In this document: positions 44,144 through 54,180 of the stretch, one piece after another
Position numbering within the stretch: position 1 is the first letter of the stretch
How the letters are laid out: each line of letters starts with the position of its first letter
DNA from: Bacteroidota bacterium
Lineage (GTDB): Bacteria > Bacteroidota > Bacteroidia > Flavobacteriales_D > Crocinitomicaceae
Assembly (NCBI GenBank): GCA_006226425.1
Contig: SBGX01000018.1
Coordinates: forward strand, 62,001-126,000
Reading direction: 5' to 3'
DNA: 64,000 bases
Program-made: the position numbers and the translations under genes
The notes under the pieces: model-generated
The model's input: only the letters and a program-made list of their open reading frames with translations
Databases searched by the model: none
What the model was told of the DNA's origin: nothing

Positions 44144-46972
44144 ATGGAATACGATTTTCGAGTCATTGAGGAAAAATGGCGAAAACACTGGGCCGAAAAC
44201 GGTACTTTTCAAGCAAAGGAAAATACAGGAAAGGATAAATATTATGTTCTGGACATGTTTCCTTACCCTTCGGGAGCTGGACTCCATGTCGGACACCCTC
44301 TGGGATACATTGCTTCCGACATCTATGCCCGCTACAAACGCCTCCAGGGATTTGAAGTCTTACACCCTATGGGCTATGACTCTTTCGGTCTTCCGGCGGA
44401 GCAATATGCCATTCAAACCGGACAACATCCGGAAAAAACAACTCAAAGCAATATCAAACGTTACCGGGAGCAATTGGACCTCATCGGTTTTTCATTTGAC
44501 TGGGAGCGTGAGGTTCGTACCTCTGACCCAACCTACTACAAATGGACTCAGTGGATTTTTACGGAGCTTTTTAATTCCTGGTATGATGAATCCACTCAGA
44601 AAGCACGCCCAATCTCCGAACTGATTCATATTTTTGAAAAAGACGGGAATTCAGGAGTTTTTGCATGCTGCGATGAATGCAACCCTTTTACTGCCAGTGA
44701 TTGGACGGCATATAGTGAAAGCGAAAAAGATGATCTACTCCAAAAATATCGTTTAGCTTACCTGGCAGACTCCTGGGTAAATTGGTGCCCGGAATTGGGA
44801 ACCGTACTGGCCAATGACGAAGTAGTTAATGGTGTTTCCGAACGCGGAGGACACCCCGTTGAACAAAAATTAATGCGCCAGTGGTCAATGCGAATCAAGG
44901 CTTATGCCAACAGACTGCTGGAAGGACTTAATACGGTGGACTGGTCCGATTCGATCAAGGAGATGCAGCGCAATTGGATTGGGAAATCCGTCGGTTGTTC
45001 CGTACATTTTCAAATTGAAAACTCGGAAGAACAGATCGAAGTTTTCACCACCCGACCAGACACGATTTTCGGAGCTACCTTTTTGGTCCTCGCCCCGGAA
45101 CATCCCCTGGTGGAGCAATTGACGACACAAGAACAAAAAGCAGACGTGGATGCTTACGTCAAAGCCTCTTCTATGAAGAGTGAGCGCGACCGCCAATCAA
45201 ACGTTAAAAATATTAGCGGAGTCTTTACCGGCTCTTATGTTATTCATCCATTCACCCAAAAAAGAGTTCCACTCTGGTTAGGTGATTATGTGCTCGCGTC
45301 CTACGGGACCGGTGCCGTCATGGCCGTTCCGTGTGGAGATCAGCGAGACTGGGATTTTGCTAAACATTTCGGATTGGAAATTCCGAACGTCTTTGATGGA
45401 ATTGACATTTCCGAAGCTGCCTACGCCGAAAAAAGTGGTCGAATTGCCAACTCGGATTTCTTGAACGGACTGGAAGTCAAAGATGCTATCCGAACTGCCA
45501 TCGAACGCATTGAAGCAGATGGAATTGGTCGGGGAAAAACGAATTTCCGGCTTCGTGATGCCGTATTTTCACGTCAACGTTATTGGGGTGAACCTTTCCC
45601 TGTCTATTATCAAGACGGAAGACCTAAAATGATCGATCTACAACACCTGCCACTGGTGTTACCGGAAGTAGCCAATTATCTACCTACTTCAGACGGAAGA
45701 CCTCCGCTTGGAAATGCCGAAAAATGGGCCTGGGATAGTCAAAAAAACGAAGTCGTTTCAAATGACCTGATCGATCATGAACATGTCTTTCCTCTGGAAC
45801 TAAATACCATGCCTGGATGGGCTGGGAGTTCCTGGTACTTCTTGCGCTACATGGACGCACAAAATGATGACGTTTTCGCGGACCGAAACAACATCGAATT
45901 CTGGAAACAGGTGGATCTTTATATTGGTGGCTCAGAACATGCAACCGGACACCTATTATACGCCCGTTTCTGGACGAAATTTCTTTACGATCGGGGCTAT
46001 ATTCCATTTGATGAGCCCTTCAAGAAAATGATCAATCAGGGAATGATTCTTGGGAAATCTGCTATTCTTTATGTAGATTCTGGCAACAACGTTTATAGCT
46101 ACGATGTCGTTCAAAAATTGGATGATGTTAGTAACTTACGAGAAGTTCGCGTCCTGATTGATTTGCTCGGAGATCAGGATGACGTGGATCAGGATGCCCT
46201 TCGGAACTGGCTTCCTGATTTTAAGGATGCCAACTTTGTCTGCAACGAACAGGGGCAACTTATTTGTAAGCGGGAAGTAGATAAAATGTCCAAGCGCTGG
46301 TTCAATGTTGTTACACCGGATGAACTTTGTCAAAAATATGGTGCAGACACCCTTCGCATGTACGAAATGTTCCTTGGACCACTCGAACAGAGCAAGCCCT
46401 GGGATACTAAAGGAATCAATGGAGTAGCCAACTTCTTACGCAAACTTTGGAGATTATTTCATTTTAATGATCACAATGCCCCTCAAATTACTGACGAGAA
46501 CCCAGACAAAGAGGCACTCAAAACATTGCACAAAACCATTCAGAAGTTAAGTGATGATCTCAATCGATTCTCCTTTAATACGGGGGTTTCGAACTTTATG
46601 ATTTGCGTCAATGAACTCAGTGAGCAAAAATGTCATCATCGTCAGATTTTGGAACCACTCGTGATTCTAATTTCTCCGTATGCTCCTCACATTGCTGAAG
46701 AGCTCTGGCAACGACTGGGCCATGAAGCCGGAAGTGTTTCCAAAGCAGCACTTCCAAAGTTCAACCCGGATTACCTGGTTGATGATGCTTTCTCTTATCC
46801 GATTTCATTCAATGGAAAGGTAAGATTCAAGCTTGAGTTCCCTCGTACCATGAGTCCAAAGGAAATCGAAGAACAGGTACTCTCTAATGATCAAACAGCC
46901 AAATGGCTGGATGGCAAGGATCCTAAAAAGATGATCGTGGTTCCAGGAAAAATTGTCAACGTTGTCGTCTGA
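44144..46972 (+). CDS. leuS: Leucyl-tRNA synthetase
   Basis: A 942-residue class I synthetase that charges tRNA-Leu. The HIGH motif is HVGH at residues 48-51, the KMSKS motif is KMSKR from residue 714 (the usual last S is R), and the editing domain carries TTRPDTIFGATFLVLAPEHP. The catalytic insert includes GWAGSSWYFLRYMD and YIGGSEHATGHLLYARFW. The ATG at 44144 (MEYDFRVIEEKWRKHW) is the family start and follows a perfect -7 element; the frame extends further upstream without similarity. Divergent from the histidine kinase gene. Confidence 0.97.
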   Translation: MEYDFRVIEEKWRKHWAENGTFQAKENTGKDKYYVLDMFPYPSGAGLHVGHPLGYIASDIYARYKRLQGFEVLHPMGYDSFGLPAEQYAIQTGQHPEKTTQSNIKRYREQLDLIGFSFDWEREVRTSDPTYYKWTQWIFTELFNSWYDESTQKARPISELIHIFEKDGNSGVFACCDECNPFTASDWTAYSESEKDDLLQKYRLAYLADSWVNWCPELGTVLANDEVVNGVSERGGHPVEQKLMRQWSMRIKAYANRLLEGLNTVDWSDSIKEMQRNWIGKSVGCSVHFQIENSEEQIEVFTTRPDTIFGATFLVLAPEHPLVEQLTTQEQKADVDAYVKASSMKSERDRQSNVKNISGVFTGSYVIHPFTQKRVPLWLGDYVLASYGTGAVMAVPCGDQRDWDFAKHFGLEIPNVFDGIDISEAAYAEKSGRIANSDFLNGLEVKDAIRTAIERIEADGIGRGKTNFRLRDAVFSRQRYWGEPFPVYYQDGRPKMIDLQHLPLVLPEVANYLPTSDGRPPLGNAEKWAWDSQKNEVVSNDLIDHEHVFPLELNTMPGWAGSSWYFLRYMDAQNDDVFADRNNIEFWKQVDLYIGGSEHATGHLLYARFWTKFLYDRGYIPFDEPFKKMINQGMILGKSAILYVDSGNNVYSYDVVQKLDDVSNLREVRVLIDLLGDQDDVDQDALRNWLPDFKDANFVCNEQGQLICKREVDKMSKRWFNVVTPDELCQKYGADTLRMYEMFLGPLEQSKPWDTKGINGVANFLRKLWRLFHFNDHNAPQITDENPDKEALKTLHKTIQKLSDDLNRFSFNTGVSNFMICVNELSEQKCHHRQILEPLVILISPYAPHIAEELWQRLGHEAGSVSKAALPKFNPDYLVDDAFSYPISFNGKVRFKLEFPRTMSPKEIEEQVLSNDQTAKWLDGKDPKKMIVVPGKIVNVVV

Positions 46973-46978
46973 CCCTCA

Positions 46979-47800
46979 TTAAGGGAACTTCGGATACTTG
47001 GCAAAATTTGGATCGCGCTTTTCCAGGAAGGCATTCTTTCCTTCCTGAGCCTCCTCTGTAAGGTAATATAACAGGGTGGCGTCTCCTGCCAGTTCCATCA
47101 ATCCATGTTGTCCATCCAGCTCCGCGTTCAATCCTCGCTTGATCATTCGAATGGCCAAAGGACTTCGTTTCATGATCGTCTTGCACCAGGCAACGACTGT
47201 ATCCTCCAGTTGAGCCAACGGAACAACTTTATTTACCATTCCCATTTTCTCTGCTTCTTCAGCTGTATACTGCTCACAAAGGAACCAGATTTCACGTGCC
47301 TTCTTTTGACCTACATGACGTGCCAAATAGGAAGAACCGAAACCACCGTCAAAGCTTCCAACCTTAGGGCCGGTTTGGCCAAAACGCGCATTCTCCGAAG
47401 CAATTGTTAGGTCGCATACGACATGCAAGACGTGTCCGCCACCAATGGCATAACCATTCACCATGGCAATTACCGGCTTGGGCATGGAACGAATCAACTT
47501 GTGCAAATCAAGGACATTCAACCTTGGCACTCCGTTTTCTGAAATATAGCCTCCAACACCCTTCACATTTTGATCACCACCTGAACAGAATGCTTTGTCT
47601 CCGGCTCCGGTCAAGACCACTACGTTCACATCCTGTCTTTCCCGACAAATGTGCATCGCATCAATCATTTCCATGTTGGTCTCCGGGCGAAAGGCGTTAT
47701 ATACCTTCGGACGGTTAATCGTGATCTTGGCAATCCCTTCAAAAAATTCAAACTTAATATCCTGATAGTCCTTGATGGTCGTCCAGTTTCTAGTGCTCAT
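46979..47800 (-). CDS. menB: 1,4-dihydroxy-2-naphthoyl-CoA synthase
   Basis: A 273-residue crotonase-family enzyme of menaquinone synthesis that cyclises o-succinylbenzoyl-CoA. The start [20 protein letters not shown], the active-site stretch [40 protein letters not shown] and [18 protein letters not shown] are hallmarks of MenB, and the C-terminus [20 protein letters not shown] is typical. Menaquinone would be the respiratory quinone. Monocistronic here, convergent with leuS six bases away. Confidence 0.95.
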   Translation of the reverse strand: MSTRNWTTIKDYQDIKFEFFEGIAKITINRPKVYNAFRPETNMEMIDAMHICRERQDVNVVVLTGAGDKAFCSGGDQNVKGVGGYISENGVPRLNVLDLHKLIRSMPKPVIAMVNGYAIGGGHVLHVVCDLTIASENARFGQTGPKVGSFDGGFGSSYLARHVGQKKAREIWFLCEQYTAEEAEKMGMVNKVVPLAQLEDTVVAWCKTIMKRSPLAIRMIKRGLNAELDGQHGLMELAGDATLLYYLTEEAQEGKNAFLEKRDPNFAKYPKFP

Positions 47801-47818
47801 GCTAATTCAATTTGGTGA

Positions 47819-47826
47819 CAAAAATA
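47819..47826 (-). promoter_or_regulatory. -7 element of menB
   Basis: Perfect TAnnTTTG match on the minus strand (TATTTTTG), 18 bases before the menB ATG. Confidence 0.5.
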
Positions 47827-47917
47827 CAACACACAATCAAATTTTGTTCACTTATTAATTTCATGTTGCACTTATTTACCAATTCAACAAGTGAAACAAA
47901 AGTCTGTTCAAAATCCC

Positions 47918-47925
47918 TACTTTTG
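47918..47925 (+). promoter_or_regulatory. -7 element of the MscS-family gene
   Basis: Perfect TAnnTTTG match (TACTTTTG), 33 bases before the ATG at 47959. Confidence 0.5.
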
Positions 47926-47958
47926 TATTAACTCAATCAACGAAAAAATTAAGTACAC

Positions 47959-48798
47959 ATGAACAAACTAGAAGCTTTCTTCGGACTTAAAGAAGGAATC
48001 ATTTCCTCCATGCTGGTCGATTTCGGTATTCGTATTGCGATCGCACTGGTCATTTTGGTGATCGGTTTTTGGCTGGCGAAAGTCCTGACCAAATCCCTCA
48101 AAAAGATTTTCGAAAAACGGAACATTGAAAAGAGTTTAAGCACCTTTCTGGTCAGTCTGACAGGCATCCTCGTCAAAACCTTGATCATTGTCACTGCGAT
48201 CACCCAACTGGGGATCGAAATGACTTCTTTCGTCGCCATTCTCGGTGCCGCAGGCTTGGCCATTGGTATGGCATTTTCCGGAACACTTTCCAACTTCGCT
48301 GGTGGAGTCATGATCCTGATCTTCAAACCATATAAGGTTGGCGATTACGTTGAAATGCAGGGAGAAGAAGGAATTGTAGATGAAATTTTGATTTTCAACA
48401 CCATTTTAAAAACCCTTGACCACAAGACAATCATTATGGCCAATGGAGCCATCGCTAACGGAACCATCGTCAATTACACCAAAGCAGGAATCAGAAGAGT
48501 GGATTGGTCCTTTGGGATTTCTTATGGCGATGACCTGGCCACCGCCAAGAAAGTGCTCGCGAAATTTATCAGCGAGGACGAACGAATTCTGCAAGATCAG
48601 GAAAATTTTATCGGACTGGGCGAATTGGGTGACTCCTCCGTCAACATCACCGCACGAGCCTGGGTCAAAGTAAATGACTATTGGCCTGTTTTCTTTGATA
48701 TGAACGAGCGCGTTTATACCGAGTTCCCGAAATCCGGATTATCCATCCCATTCCCACAAATGGATGTCCATGTTTACAAGCGTGGAAAAAAGGACTAA
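47959..48798 (+). CDS. Small-conductance mechanosensitive channel, MscS family
   Basis: A 279-residue inner-membrane channel. Three N-terminal helices (about 17-40, 60-80, 88-115) end in the pore-lining helix GAAGLAIGMAFSGTLSNFAGG, followed by the beta domain FKPYKVGDYVEMQGEEGIVDEI and the cytosolic alpha/beta vestibule. It opens on membrane tension to release solutes in hypo-osmotic shock. Length matches E. coli MscS. Monocistronic with its own terminator. Confidence 0.95.
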   Translation: MNKLEAFFGLKEGIISSMLVDFGIRIAIALVILVIGFWLAKVLTKSLKKIFEKRNIEKSLSTFLVSLTGILVKTLIIVTAITQLGIEMTSFVAILGAAGLAIGMAFSGTLSNFAGGVMILIFKPYKVGDYVEMQGEEGIVDEILIFNTILKTLDHKTIIMANGAIANGTIVNYTKAGIRRVDWSFGISYGDDLATAKKVLAKFISEDERILQDQENFIGLGELGDSSVNITARAWVKVNDYWPVFFDMNERVYTEFPKSGLSIPFPQMDVHVYKRGKKD

Positions 48799-48821
48799 AG
48801 ACTTAATTCTATTCATAAACG

Positions 48822-48849
48822 AGGCCGGATCATCCGGCCTTTTTTTTTG
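48822..48849 (+). terminator. Rho-independent terminator of the MscS-family gene
   Basis: AGGCCGGA (48822-48829), loop TCA, TCCGGCCT (48833-48840), followed by a run of Ts. Confidence 0.9.
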
Positions 48850-48941
48850 TGATCCGTAAATTGTGTTATGCTTCCGGGACATCGTGTTAGTGCCTCGGGA
48901 AAACATGTTCTTCCTTTGTCTTAATCAAAAAACAAAGAAAA

Positions 48942-50006
48942 ATGAAAATCGATCAATCCAAACCCGTACTTGTCACAGGAGCAAACGGATATGTGGCCAG
49001 CTGGCTCGTAAAAAGATTACTAGACGAAGGTCTTACGGTACATGCAGCAGTGAGAAATCCGAACAACGACCAAAAAATCGGGCACCTCAAAGAAGCTGCG
49101 GCCAATTCCAAAGGACAAATCAAATTCTTTGCAGCAGACCTGCTCACCCCCGGATCATATCAGGAGGCCATGGAAGGTTGTGAACTGGTTTTCCATACGG
49201 CGTCTCCCTTCAAAACAGACGTGAAGAACCCACAAAAGGAGTTAATTGAACCAGCTGAACAGGGAACTGAAAACGTACTAAAAAGCGCCAAGGAAGTAAG
49301 TAGTGTCAAACGCGTGGTGGTTACCAGTAGCTGTGCCGCCATCTATACGGATGCTATTGACACGGTACGTGCTCCAGGTGGGCAATTGACGGAAGAAGTT
49401 TGGAATACCACCGCTTCACTGGAATATCAACCTTATTCTTACTCCAAGACCCTGGCAGAAAAAAAGGCCTGGGAAATTGCCAAAAGTCAGGATCGGTGGG
49501 ACCTGGTAACGATCAATCCCTGTTTAATTCTCGGACCTGCTCTGAACCCTCAAAACACCACTTCGGAAAGTGTGAGTATTCTAAAAATGCTTGGTGGTGG
49601 TGAAATGAAGATGGGTGCTCCGAAAATGGGAATTGGCATGGTGGACGTGCGAGATGTCGCAGAAGCTCACTTCAGAGCAGGCTTTACCCCGGAGGCACAC
49701 GGAAGATACATCACAGCCGCCTACAGTACGGACTTCGTCGAAATGGGATCAGTGTTACTACCGAAATACGGAGATCGTTTTCCTCTCCCTAAAAAGGCTT
49801 TGCCCAAATGGTTGTTGATGCTTGTCGGACCAATGACCAACAAACTATTCACCCGGAAATTTATACGAAACAACATCAATGTGCCCTGGAAAGCGGATAA
49901 CTCCAAAATCCGGAATGAACTCAACATGCAGTTTAAGTCCATGAAAGAAACAATGGAAGACTCCTTTCAGGTACTTGTTGACGAGGGAATTATCAAAGCG
50001 AAATAA
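48942..50006 (+). CDS. NAD(P)-dependent SDR, dihydroflavonol-4-reductase-like
   Basis: A 354-residue extended short-chain dehydrogenase. The nucleotide motif is VLVTGANGYVASWLVKRLL, the catalytic pair is YSYSKTLAEKKAWE (YxxxK), with VVVTSSCAAIY giving the Ser and TINPCLILGPAL downstream. It resembles the dihydroflavonol-4-reductase/cinnamoyl-CoA reductase/aldehyde reductase group, so it probably reduces a carbonyl of an unknown small molecule. Starts with ATG at 48942; no operon partners. Confidence 0.88.
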   Translation: MKIDQSKPVLVTGANGYVASWLVKRLLDEGLTVHAAVRNPNNDQKIGHLKEAAANSKGQIKFFAADLLTPGSYQEAMEGCELVFHTASPFKTDVKNPQKELIEPAEQGTENVLKSAKEVSSVKRVVVTSSCAAIYTDAIDTVRAPGGQLTEEVWNTTASLEYQPYSYSKTLAEKKAWEIAKSQDRWDLVTINPCLILGPALNPQNTTSESVSILKMLGGGEMKMGAPKMGIGMVDVRDVAEAHFRAGFTPEAHGRYITAAYSTDFVEMGSVLLPKYGDRFPLPKKALPKWLLMLVGPMTNKLFTRKFIRNNINVPWKADNSKIRNELNMQFKSMKETMEDSFQVLVDEGIIKAK

Positions 50007-50027
50007 CTCCTTCCAAACAAAAGAGCA

Positions 50028-50058
50028 TAAAAAAATCCGCCAGACTTCTCTGGCGGAT
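50028..50058 (-). terminator. Rho-independent terminator of the DUF1573 gene
   Basis: Ten-base perfect stem ATCCGCCAGA/TCTGGCGGAT (50035-50044, 50049-50058) with a four-base loop; on the minus strand followed by seven Ts. Confidence 0.88.
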
Positions 50059-50100
50059 CAATGCTATAATTATGATCGCAAAATTATAACTATCAGCTTC

Positions 50101-50547
50101 TTAGTGATTTCCTGGTCCTGAGTTATTTACAGGAGTTGGGTTAGATGGAGCAGGTCCAACTTTTCCTTTGATTCGGATCACTTTCGTCGGATGATTCACT
50201 GCATTCGATGTGATAGTCACACTTTTAGCGATTGGACCTGGACGCTTTGTATCGTATTTTACAGTAATTTCAGAAGTCGCTCCTGGTGCGATAGGCTCTT
50301 TTGGCCAAGAAGGAACTGTACACCCACAAGAACCTTGTGCTTTTGAAATGATCAATGGAGCATTTCCTGTGTTCTTAAATGAGAATACACATGTACCATT
50401 GGCACCGTACTTAATTTCACCGTAATCGTGTACTTCTTTAGAGAATTCGATTTTCGGACCAGCTTCAACTGTTGGTTGCGCATTTACTGACTTGGTCATC
50501 AACATCGACCCGATCAACATAACGGCAGAAAAAATTACACTTTTCAT
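50101..50547 (-). CDS. DUF1573 exported protein
   Basis: A 148-residue exported protein. A signal peptide (SAVMLIGSMLMTKSVNAQ) precedes one immunoglobulin-like DUF1573 domain: FSKEVHDYGEIKYGANGTC, FKNTGNAPLIISKAQGSCGC with the signature GSCGC, and PIAPGATSEITVKYDT. A Pro/Asn-rich tail ends the protein. Such proteins are common in Bacteroidetes envelopes but their function is not established. It has a perfect -7 element 40-odd bases upstream and a strong terminator. Confidence 0.9.
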   Translation of the reverse strand: MKSVIFSAVMLIGSMLMTKSVNAQPTVEAGPKIEFSKEVHDYGEIKYGANGTCVFSFKNTGNAPLIISKAQGSCGCTVPSWPKEPIAPGATSEITVKYDTKRPGPIAKSVTITSNAVNHPTKVIRIKGKVGPAPSNPTPVNNSGPGNH

Positions 50548-50593
50548 CTTTCTTTGTTTTTATAGTTTAATTCAACTTTTGTTCGTGTTAATT

Positions 50594-50601
50594 CAAATAT
50601 A
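50594..50601 (-). promoter_or_regulatory. -7 element of the DUF1573 gene
   Basis: Perfect TAnnTTTG match on the minus strand (TATATTTG); the leader to the ATG at 50547 would be about 40 bases. Confidence 0.5.
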
Positions 50602-50649
50602 GAGATTCTTTTAACTCCCCTTTTCTTTTTTAACACATTGTTAACAGGC

Positions 50650-51234
50650 CTACTTCTGGGCCGCTTCTTTCATGCGAAGTTCAATCATTTGATCAAAAGT
50701 CAGATCAATATGCTCCAATCGGAATTCAACCAATTCTTTGGTTTCCTGATCGAGGTTCGGATACTCTTTTAATAATTGGCGGTAATATGACTCGCACTTA
50801 TCCTGTCTTCCAAGAACTCCGTCGGCCAATGAACCTGCATTCAGGAGCACTTCCTTTTTTCCTTCATATCCGTCATACTTCGAGATCAGGGTATCAGAAT
50901 ACGCCAATGCCCGATCATAGGCTTTTACCTGTGTACATAACTGAATCACCTTATCCAGGGCTCTGGCCGAAAACTGATCTTCCGGGTAGTGGCGATAATA
51001 TGCCAAATTACGATTGATAGCCTCATTAAAATTCAGATTCGAAATTTCCTGAATCTCATTGTTTCGGATTTTTCCATAAAGGACTTTCAACGAATCATCC
51101 ATTTCCTGAATCATGTCTTTCAGCACCTCTTTAGATGGTTTCTCTTCCACCACCTGGTCATCAACCTTCTTCTCTTCCGAACAAGAAAGCACTATTAAAC
51201 ACAATGCCACAAGACTCGTTACTCTATAAATCAT
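50650..51234 (-). CDS. Hypothetical TPR-like lipoprotein
   Basis: A 194-residue lipoprotein (lipobox LIVLSC, Cys18), followed by an acidic linker and all-helical sequence with TPR-like units (DQFSARALDKVIQLCTQVKAY; ALAYSDTLISKYDGYEGKKE). Probably a periplasmic or outer-membrane scaffold, related in style to the YfiO/BamD-type helical lipoproteins but not assignable. It starts one base after the def stop, so it is co-transcribed with def. Confidence 0.75.
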   Translation of the reverse strand: MIYRVTSLVALCLIVLSCSEEKKVDDQVVEEKPSKEVLKDMIQEMDDSLKVLYGKIRNNEIQEISNLNFNEAINRNLAYYRHYPEDQFSARALDKVIQLCTQVKAYDRALAYSDTLISKYDGYEGKKEVLLNAGSLADGVLGRQDKCESYYRQLLKEYPNLDQETKELVEFRLEHIDLTFDQMIELRMKEAAQK

Positions 51235-51235
51235 T

Positions 51236-51838
51236 TTACTTCTTTCGTTTAGATAATACCGGGAAACGCATGCGATAGTTAACAGAAATCTCCCCCTTGG
51301 AAATGTTGGCCAATTTCTTTGTCAACAAACGTCGTTTTAATGGAGAAAGGTGATCCGTAAACAAAACTCCTTCCAGGTGATCATATTCGTGTTGAACAAT
51401 TCGCGCACGATAACCGTCCAGTTCTTCTTTTTGCTCTTTCCAGTTCTCATCGAGGTATGAAATGGTCAATCGCTCCTTGCGGTACACTTCTTCCCGGATT
51501 TTTGGAATACTCAGACAGCCTTCATTAAAACCCCATTCTTCTCCTCCTTCTTCTTCGATCACCGGATTGATAAATACACGCTTAAAATCTTCCATCCCTT
51601 CTGCTTTCGGGTCGGGATCCTGTCCTTCTTCTTCATCTTCGGCAAAAGGACTTCCATCTACTACAAACAAACGAATGGACTGACCAATCTGCGGTGCAGC
51701 CAGACCTACACCATCTGCTTCGTACATCGTTTGAAACATATTTGCGATCAACTCCTTCAAATCTGGATATTGCTCGTCAATCTCCTCTGCCCGCTTCTTC
51801 AAAACCGGGTCTCCGTATGCTACAATCGGTAAAATCAT
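51236..51838 (-). CDS. def: Peptide deformylase
   Basis: A 200-residue metalloenzyme that removes the N-formyl group from nascent proteins. The three family motifs are present: GVGLAAPQIG, EGCLSIP, and QHEYDHLEG (HExxH metal site). An acidic insertion (about residues 70-90, AEDEEEGQDPDPKAEG) lies between motifs 1 and 2, as in several Bacteroidetes enzymes. A perfect -7 element lies 20 bases upstream. The TPR-like lipoprotein gene follows after one base. Confidence 0.96.
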   Translation of the reverse strand: MILPIVAYGDPVLKKRAEEIDEQYPDLKELIANMFQTMYEADGVGLAAPQIGQSIRLFVVDGSPFAEDEEEGQDPDPKAEGMEDFKRVFINPVIEEEGGEEWGFNEGCLSIPKIREEVYRKERLTISYLDENWKEQKEELDGYRARIVQHEYDHLEGVLFTDHLSPLKRRLLTKKLANISKGEISVNYRMRFPVLSKRKK

Positions 51839-51857
51839 GCTTGCTCAATTATGAGCG

Positions 51858-51865
51858 CAAAGTTA
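51858..51865 (-). promoter_or_regulatory. -7 element of def
   Basis: Perfect TAnnTTTG match on the minus strand (TAACTTTG), 19 bases before the def ATG, in the short gap after yyaL. Confidence 0.5.
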
Positions 51866-51876
51866 CGAATATCCTT

Positions 51877-53904
51877 TCAATTTAGCTGCACATCCCCTCT
51901 CGGACCAAAGCGCTCCAAAAAGGATTCAATATTTTCCTCCGGGAGAGAACAAGCCCCTTCTTTGCAGTAGTAGAGACCTCGCTCATCTGGGTTCTTATCA
52001 GCTGTCAGTGGGAGTTTAGAATGAACCTGATAAAACATGACCGACCCCCAATAAATCTGGCCAAGCTTTTTTTTCTCTTCCACTGAAAATACTCCACCGA
52101 TTCCAATCTGAGTCAATTCTCCCAACACTTCCATCAAGGCCTGACCCCAGTTAGAATATGCAGAGCCATACTGATCCATTCCGTCGTAAACATTACTCAA
52201 TTGTTGCTGGGCCATCTTCAGATATTCCGTCTCATCAAAATAATGTCCCAAACGGATTAAGTTGCGACACATAACGCTGTTACTGGAAGGAATCACGTTA
52301 TCATTGATCTCCATCTTACGGGCGATCAAGCCGCTTTGATGATCCGTAAAGTAAAACATGCCGGACGAATCACTCCAAAAGAGTTCGATGCACTGTTCAC
52401 ACAATTTTTTAGCATCTTCGAGATACTGCAAATCAAAGTCCGCCTCATACATTCGGATCGATGCCTGTATGACATGAGCATAATCTTCCAGGAAAGACTC
52501 CCCACCTCTCACACCATTTGTTTCGACATGGCTCAACCCCTCTGAATCCCACATTTTTTCACGAATCCAATCCATCGCTTTTTCTGCCATTTCGAGGTAG
52601 CTGTCTTCTCCCAACACCAACCCGACATCCACGCATGCACGAATCATCATAGCATTCCAGGATGTTAAGCACTTGTAATCCAGTCCGGGACGTGGACGCT
52701 TTTCCCGTTCTTGCATCATTCGGCTCTCTATTTCTCGGATTCGGGCCATCATTTCTTTTGACTCCAAACCCATTTGTGTGGCTTTTTCCTCATTGGACAC
52801 CCTCCGCAGCAATTGGTACTTTCCATCCTCCCAGTGAGCCCACCGGTTCATTTCATAATACGATCGGATCAACTCGAGTTCAGAAGGATTAAGCATTTCC
52901 TCTAGCTCCTCCAACTCCCAAACATAAAATTTTCCTTCCTCACCTTCACTATCCGCATCCAGCGCACTGTAAAAAGCTCCGGACTCAGCTTGCATCTCCC
53001 TTTTCAACCAATCCATGCTTTGTCGCATCAGGTGTTCATACTCTAGATTCGGTTTCAATTTGTAGGCTTCCGCGTACAATGAGAGTAGTTGCGCATTATC
53101 GTAGAGCATTTTTTCAAAATGGGGAATTTTCCAATTGATGTCTACCGAATATCGATAGAAACCTCCTCCCAACTGGTCATAAATTCCTCCTCGCATCATC
53201 TTGTCCAAGGTCATAGAGAGATGGTCCAACACCTCCTGATCCTTCATATACATTCCATAATGCAGCAAAAATTCATAATTGTTGGGGAGAGGGAATTTGG
53301 GTGCACGATTCGCTCCTCCTTCTTCTAAATCAAACTGAGGCTTCCAGCGATCCAACATCTCATTAAGCTTATCGGCCTGGAAAGAACGGATCAATTCCGC
53401 TTCCACAATATGCTCTGTCTGACGCACCCCCTGGCTTAATTTTTCTGCGTATTCAAGTACCTCATCCCGTTTCTTCCGGTAAGTGTCTTCCAAACTTTTT
53501 AGCACATGAATCCATTGCTCTTTCGGGAAATAAGTTCCCCCATAAACCGGGCGACCATCCGGCAAAGTGAAGCAATTCAGTGGCCAACCACCTCGCTGAG
53601 TCATCAATTGAACAGCAGCCATATACACCTGGTCCACATCCGGCCTTTCTTCCCTGTCCACTTTAATACAAACGAAGTAACGGTTCATCCAGGTGGCCAC
53701 TTCTTCATCCTCAAAACTCTCCCGTTCCATCACGTGGCACCAGTGACAGGCTGAATAGCCCACACTCACCAGGACCAGTTTGTCTTCCTTCTGAGCCAGG
53801 TCAAAAGCTTCGTCAGACCAGGGTAACCAATTCACCGGGTTGTGTGCATGTTGCTTTAAATAGGGACTCTGCTCCCGGATCAAATCATTTGTATACTTCT
53901 CCAC
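51877..53904 (-). CDS. Thioredoxin-domain protein YyaL/SSP411 family (DUF255)
   Basis: A 675-residue cytosolic protein. The N-terminal thioredoxin-like domain begins [24 protein letters not shown] and has [18 protein letters not shown] (CHWC redox site). It is followed by an (alpha/alpha)6 barrel of the N-acylglucosamine-2-epimerase type with [17 protein letters not shown] and [20 protein letters not shown]. The reaction is unknown. No ATG precedes the domain; the GTG at 53904 fits, because a perfect -7 element lies 15 bases upstream and the domain begins at once. Alternatives are GTG 53943 and TTG 53964. Confidence 0.88.
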   Translation of the reverse strand: MEKYTNDLIREQSPYLKQHAHNPVNWLPWSDEAFDLAQKEDKLVLVSVGYSACHWCHVMERESFEDEEVATWMNRYFVCIKVDREERPDVDQVYMAAVQLMTQRGGWPLNCFTLPDGRPVYGGTYFPKEQWIHVLKSLEDTYRKKRDEVLEYAEKLSQGVRQTEHIVEAELIRSFQADKLNEMLDRWKPQFDLEEGGANRAPKFPLPNNYEFLLHYGMYMKDQEVLDHLSMTLDKMMRGGIYDQLGGGFYRYSVDINWKIPHFEKMLYDNAQLLSLYAEAYKLKPNLEYEHLMRQSMDWLKREMQAESGAFYSALDADSEGEEGKFYVWELEELEEMLNPSELELIRSYYEMNRWAHWEDGKYQLLRRVSNEEKATQMGLESKEMMARIREIESRMMQEREKRPRPGLDYKCLTSWNAMMIRACVDVGLVLGEDSYLEMAEKAMDWIREKMWDSEGLSHVETNGVRGGESFLEDYAHVIQASIRMYEADFDLQYLEDAKKLCEQCIELFWSDSSGMFYFTDHQSGLIARKMEINDNVIPSSNSVMCRNLIRLGHYFDETEYLKMAQQQLSNVYDGMDQYGSAYSNWGQALMEVLGELTQIGIGGVFSVEEKKKLGQIYWGSVMFYQVHSKLPLTADKNPDERGLYYCKEGACSLPEENIESFLERFGPRGDVQLN

Positions 53905-54027
53905 CTCTTCGCTTTTTTCAAAAATACACTTTATGCCCCAAACCCCTTCTCTACGGGCAACCAAAAACGACTCCGATCTGAATCCTTGAAAATGACCGAT
54001 TTAGCTACACGAAAATGGCAAAATTAT

Positions 54028-54064
54028 CCACATTTTTAGATTTAATACCACTTTTTACCACTAA
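54028..54064 (-). promoter_or_regulatory. MraZ-box array, minus orientation
   Basis: Read on the minus strand: TTAGTGG (54064-54058), AAAGTGG (54054-54048) and AATGTGG (54034-54028), on a ten-base register with the third position degenerate. Matches the AAAGTG(G)-N3 repeat described for MraZ operators. Confidence 0.6.
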
Positions 54065-54163
54065 GTGAAAATTTGATCTAACAACCTATATAACAGTATT
54101 TTATACTTTATTTTGAAACCTTTTTAGTATTAACATCGTTAGAAGTTATTAACATTCAATAAG

Positions 54164-54180
54164 AAAGTGGTAAAAAGTGG
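54164..54180 (+). promoter_or_regulatory. MraZ-box pair upstream of mraZ
   Basis: AAAGTGG-N3-AAAGTGG, exact repeats ten bases apart, 37 bases before the mraZ ATG. Position and pattern fit autoregulation of the dcw operon by MraZ. Confidence 0.72.
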
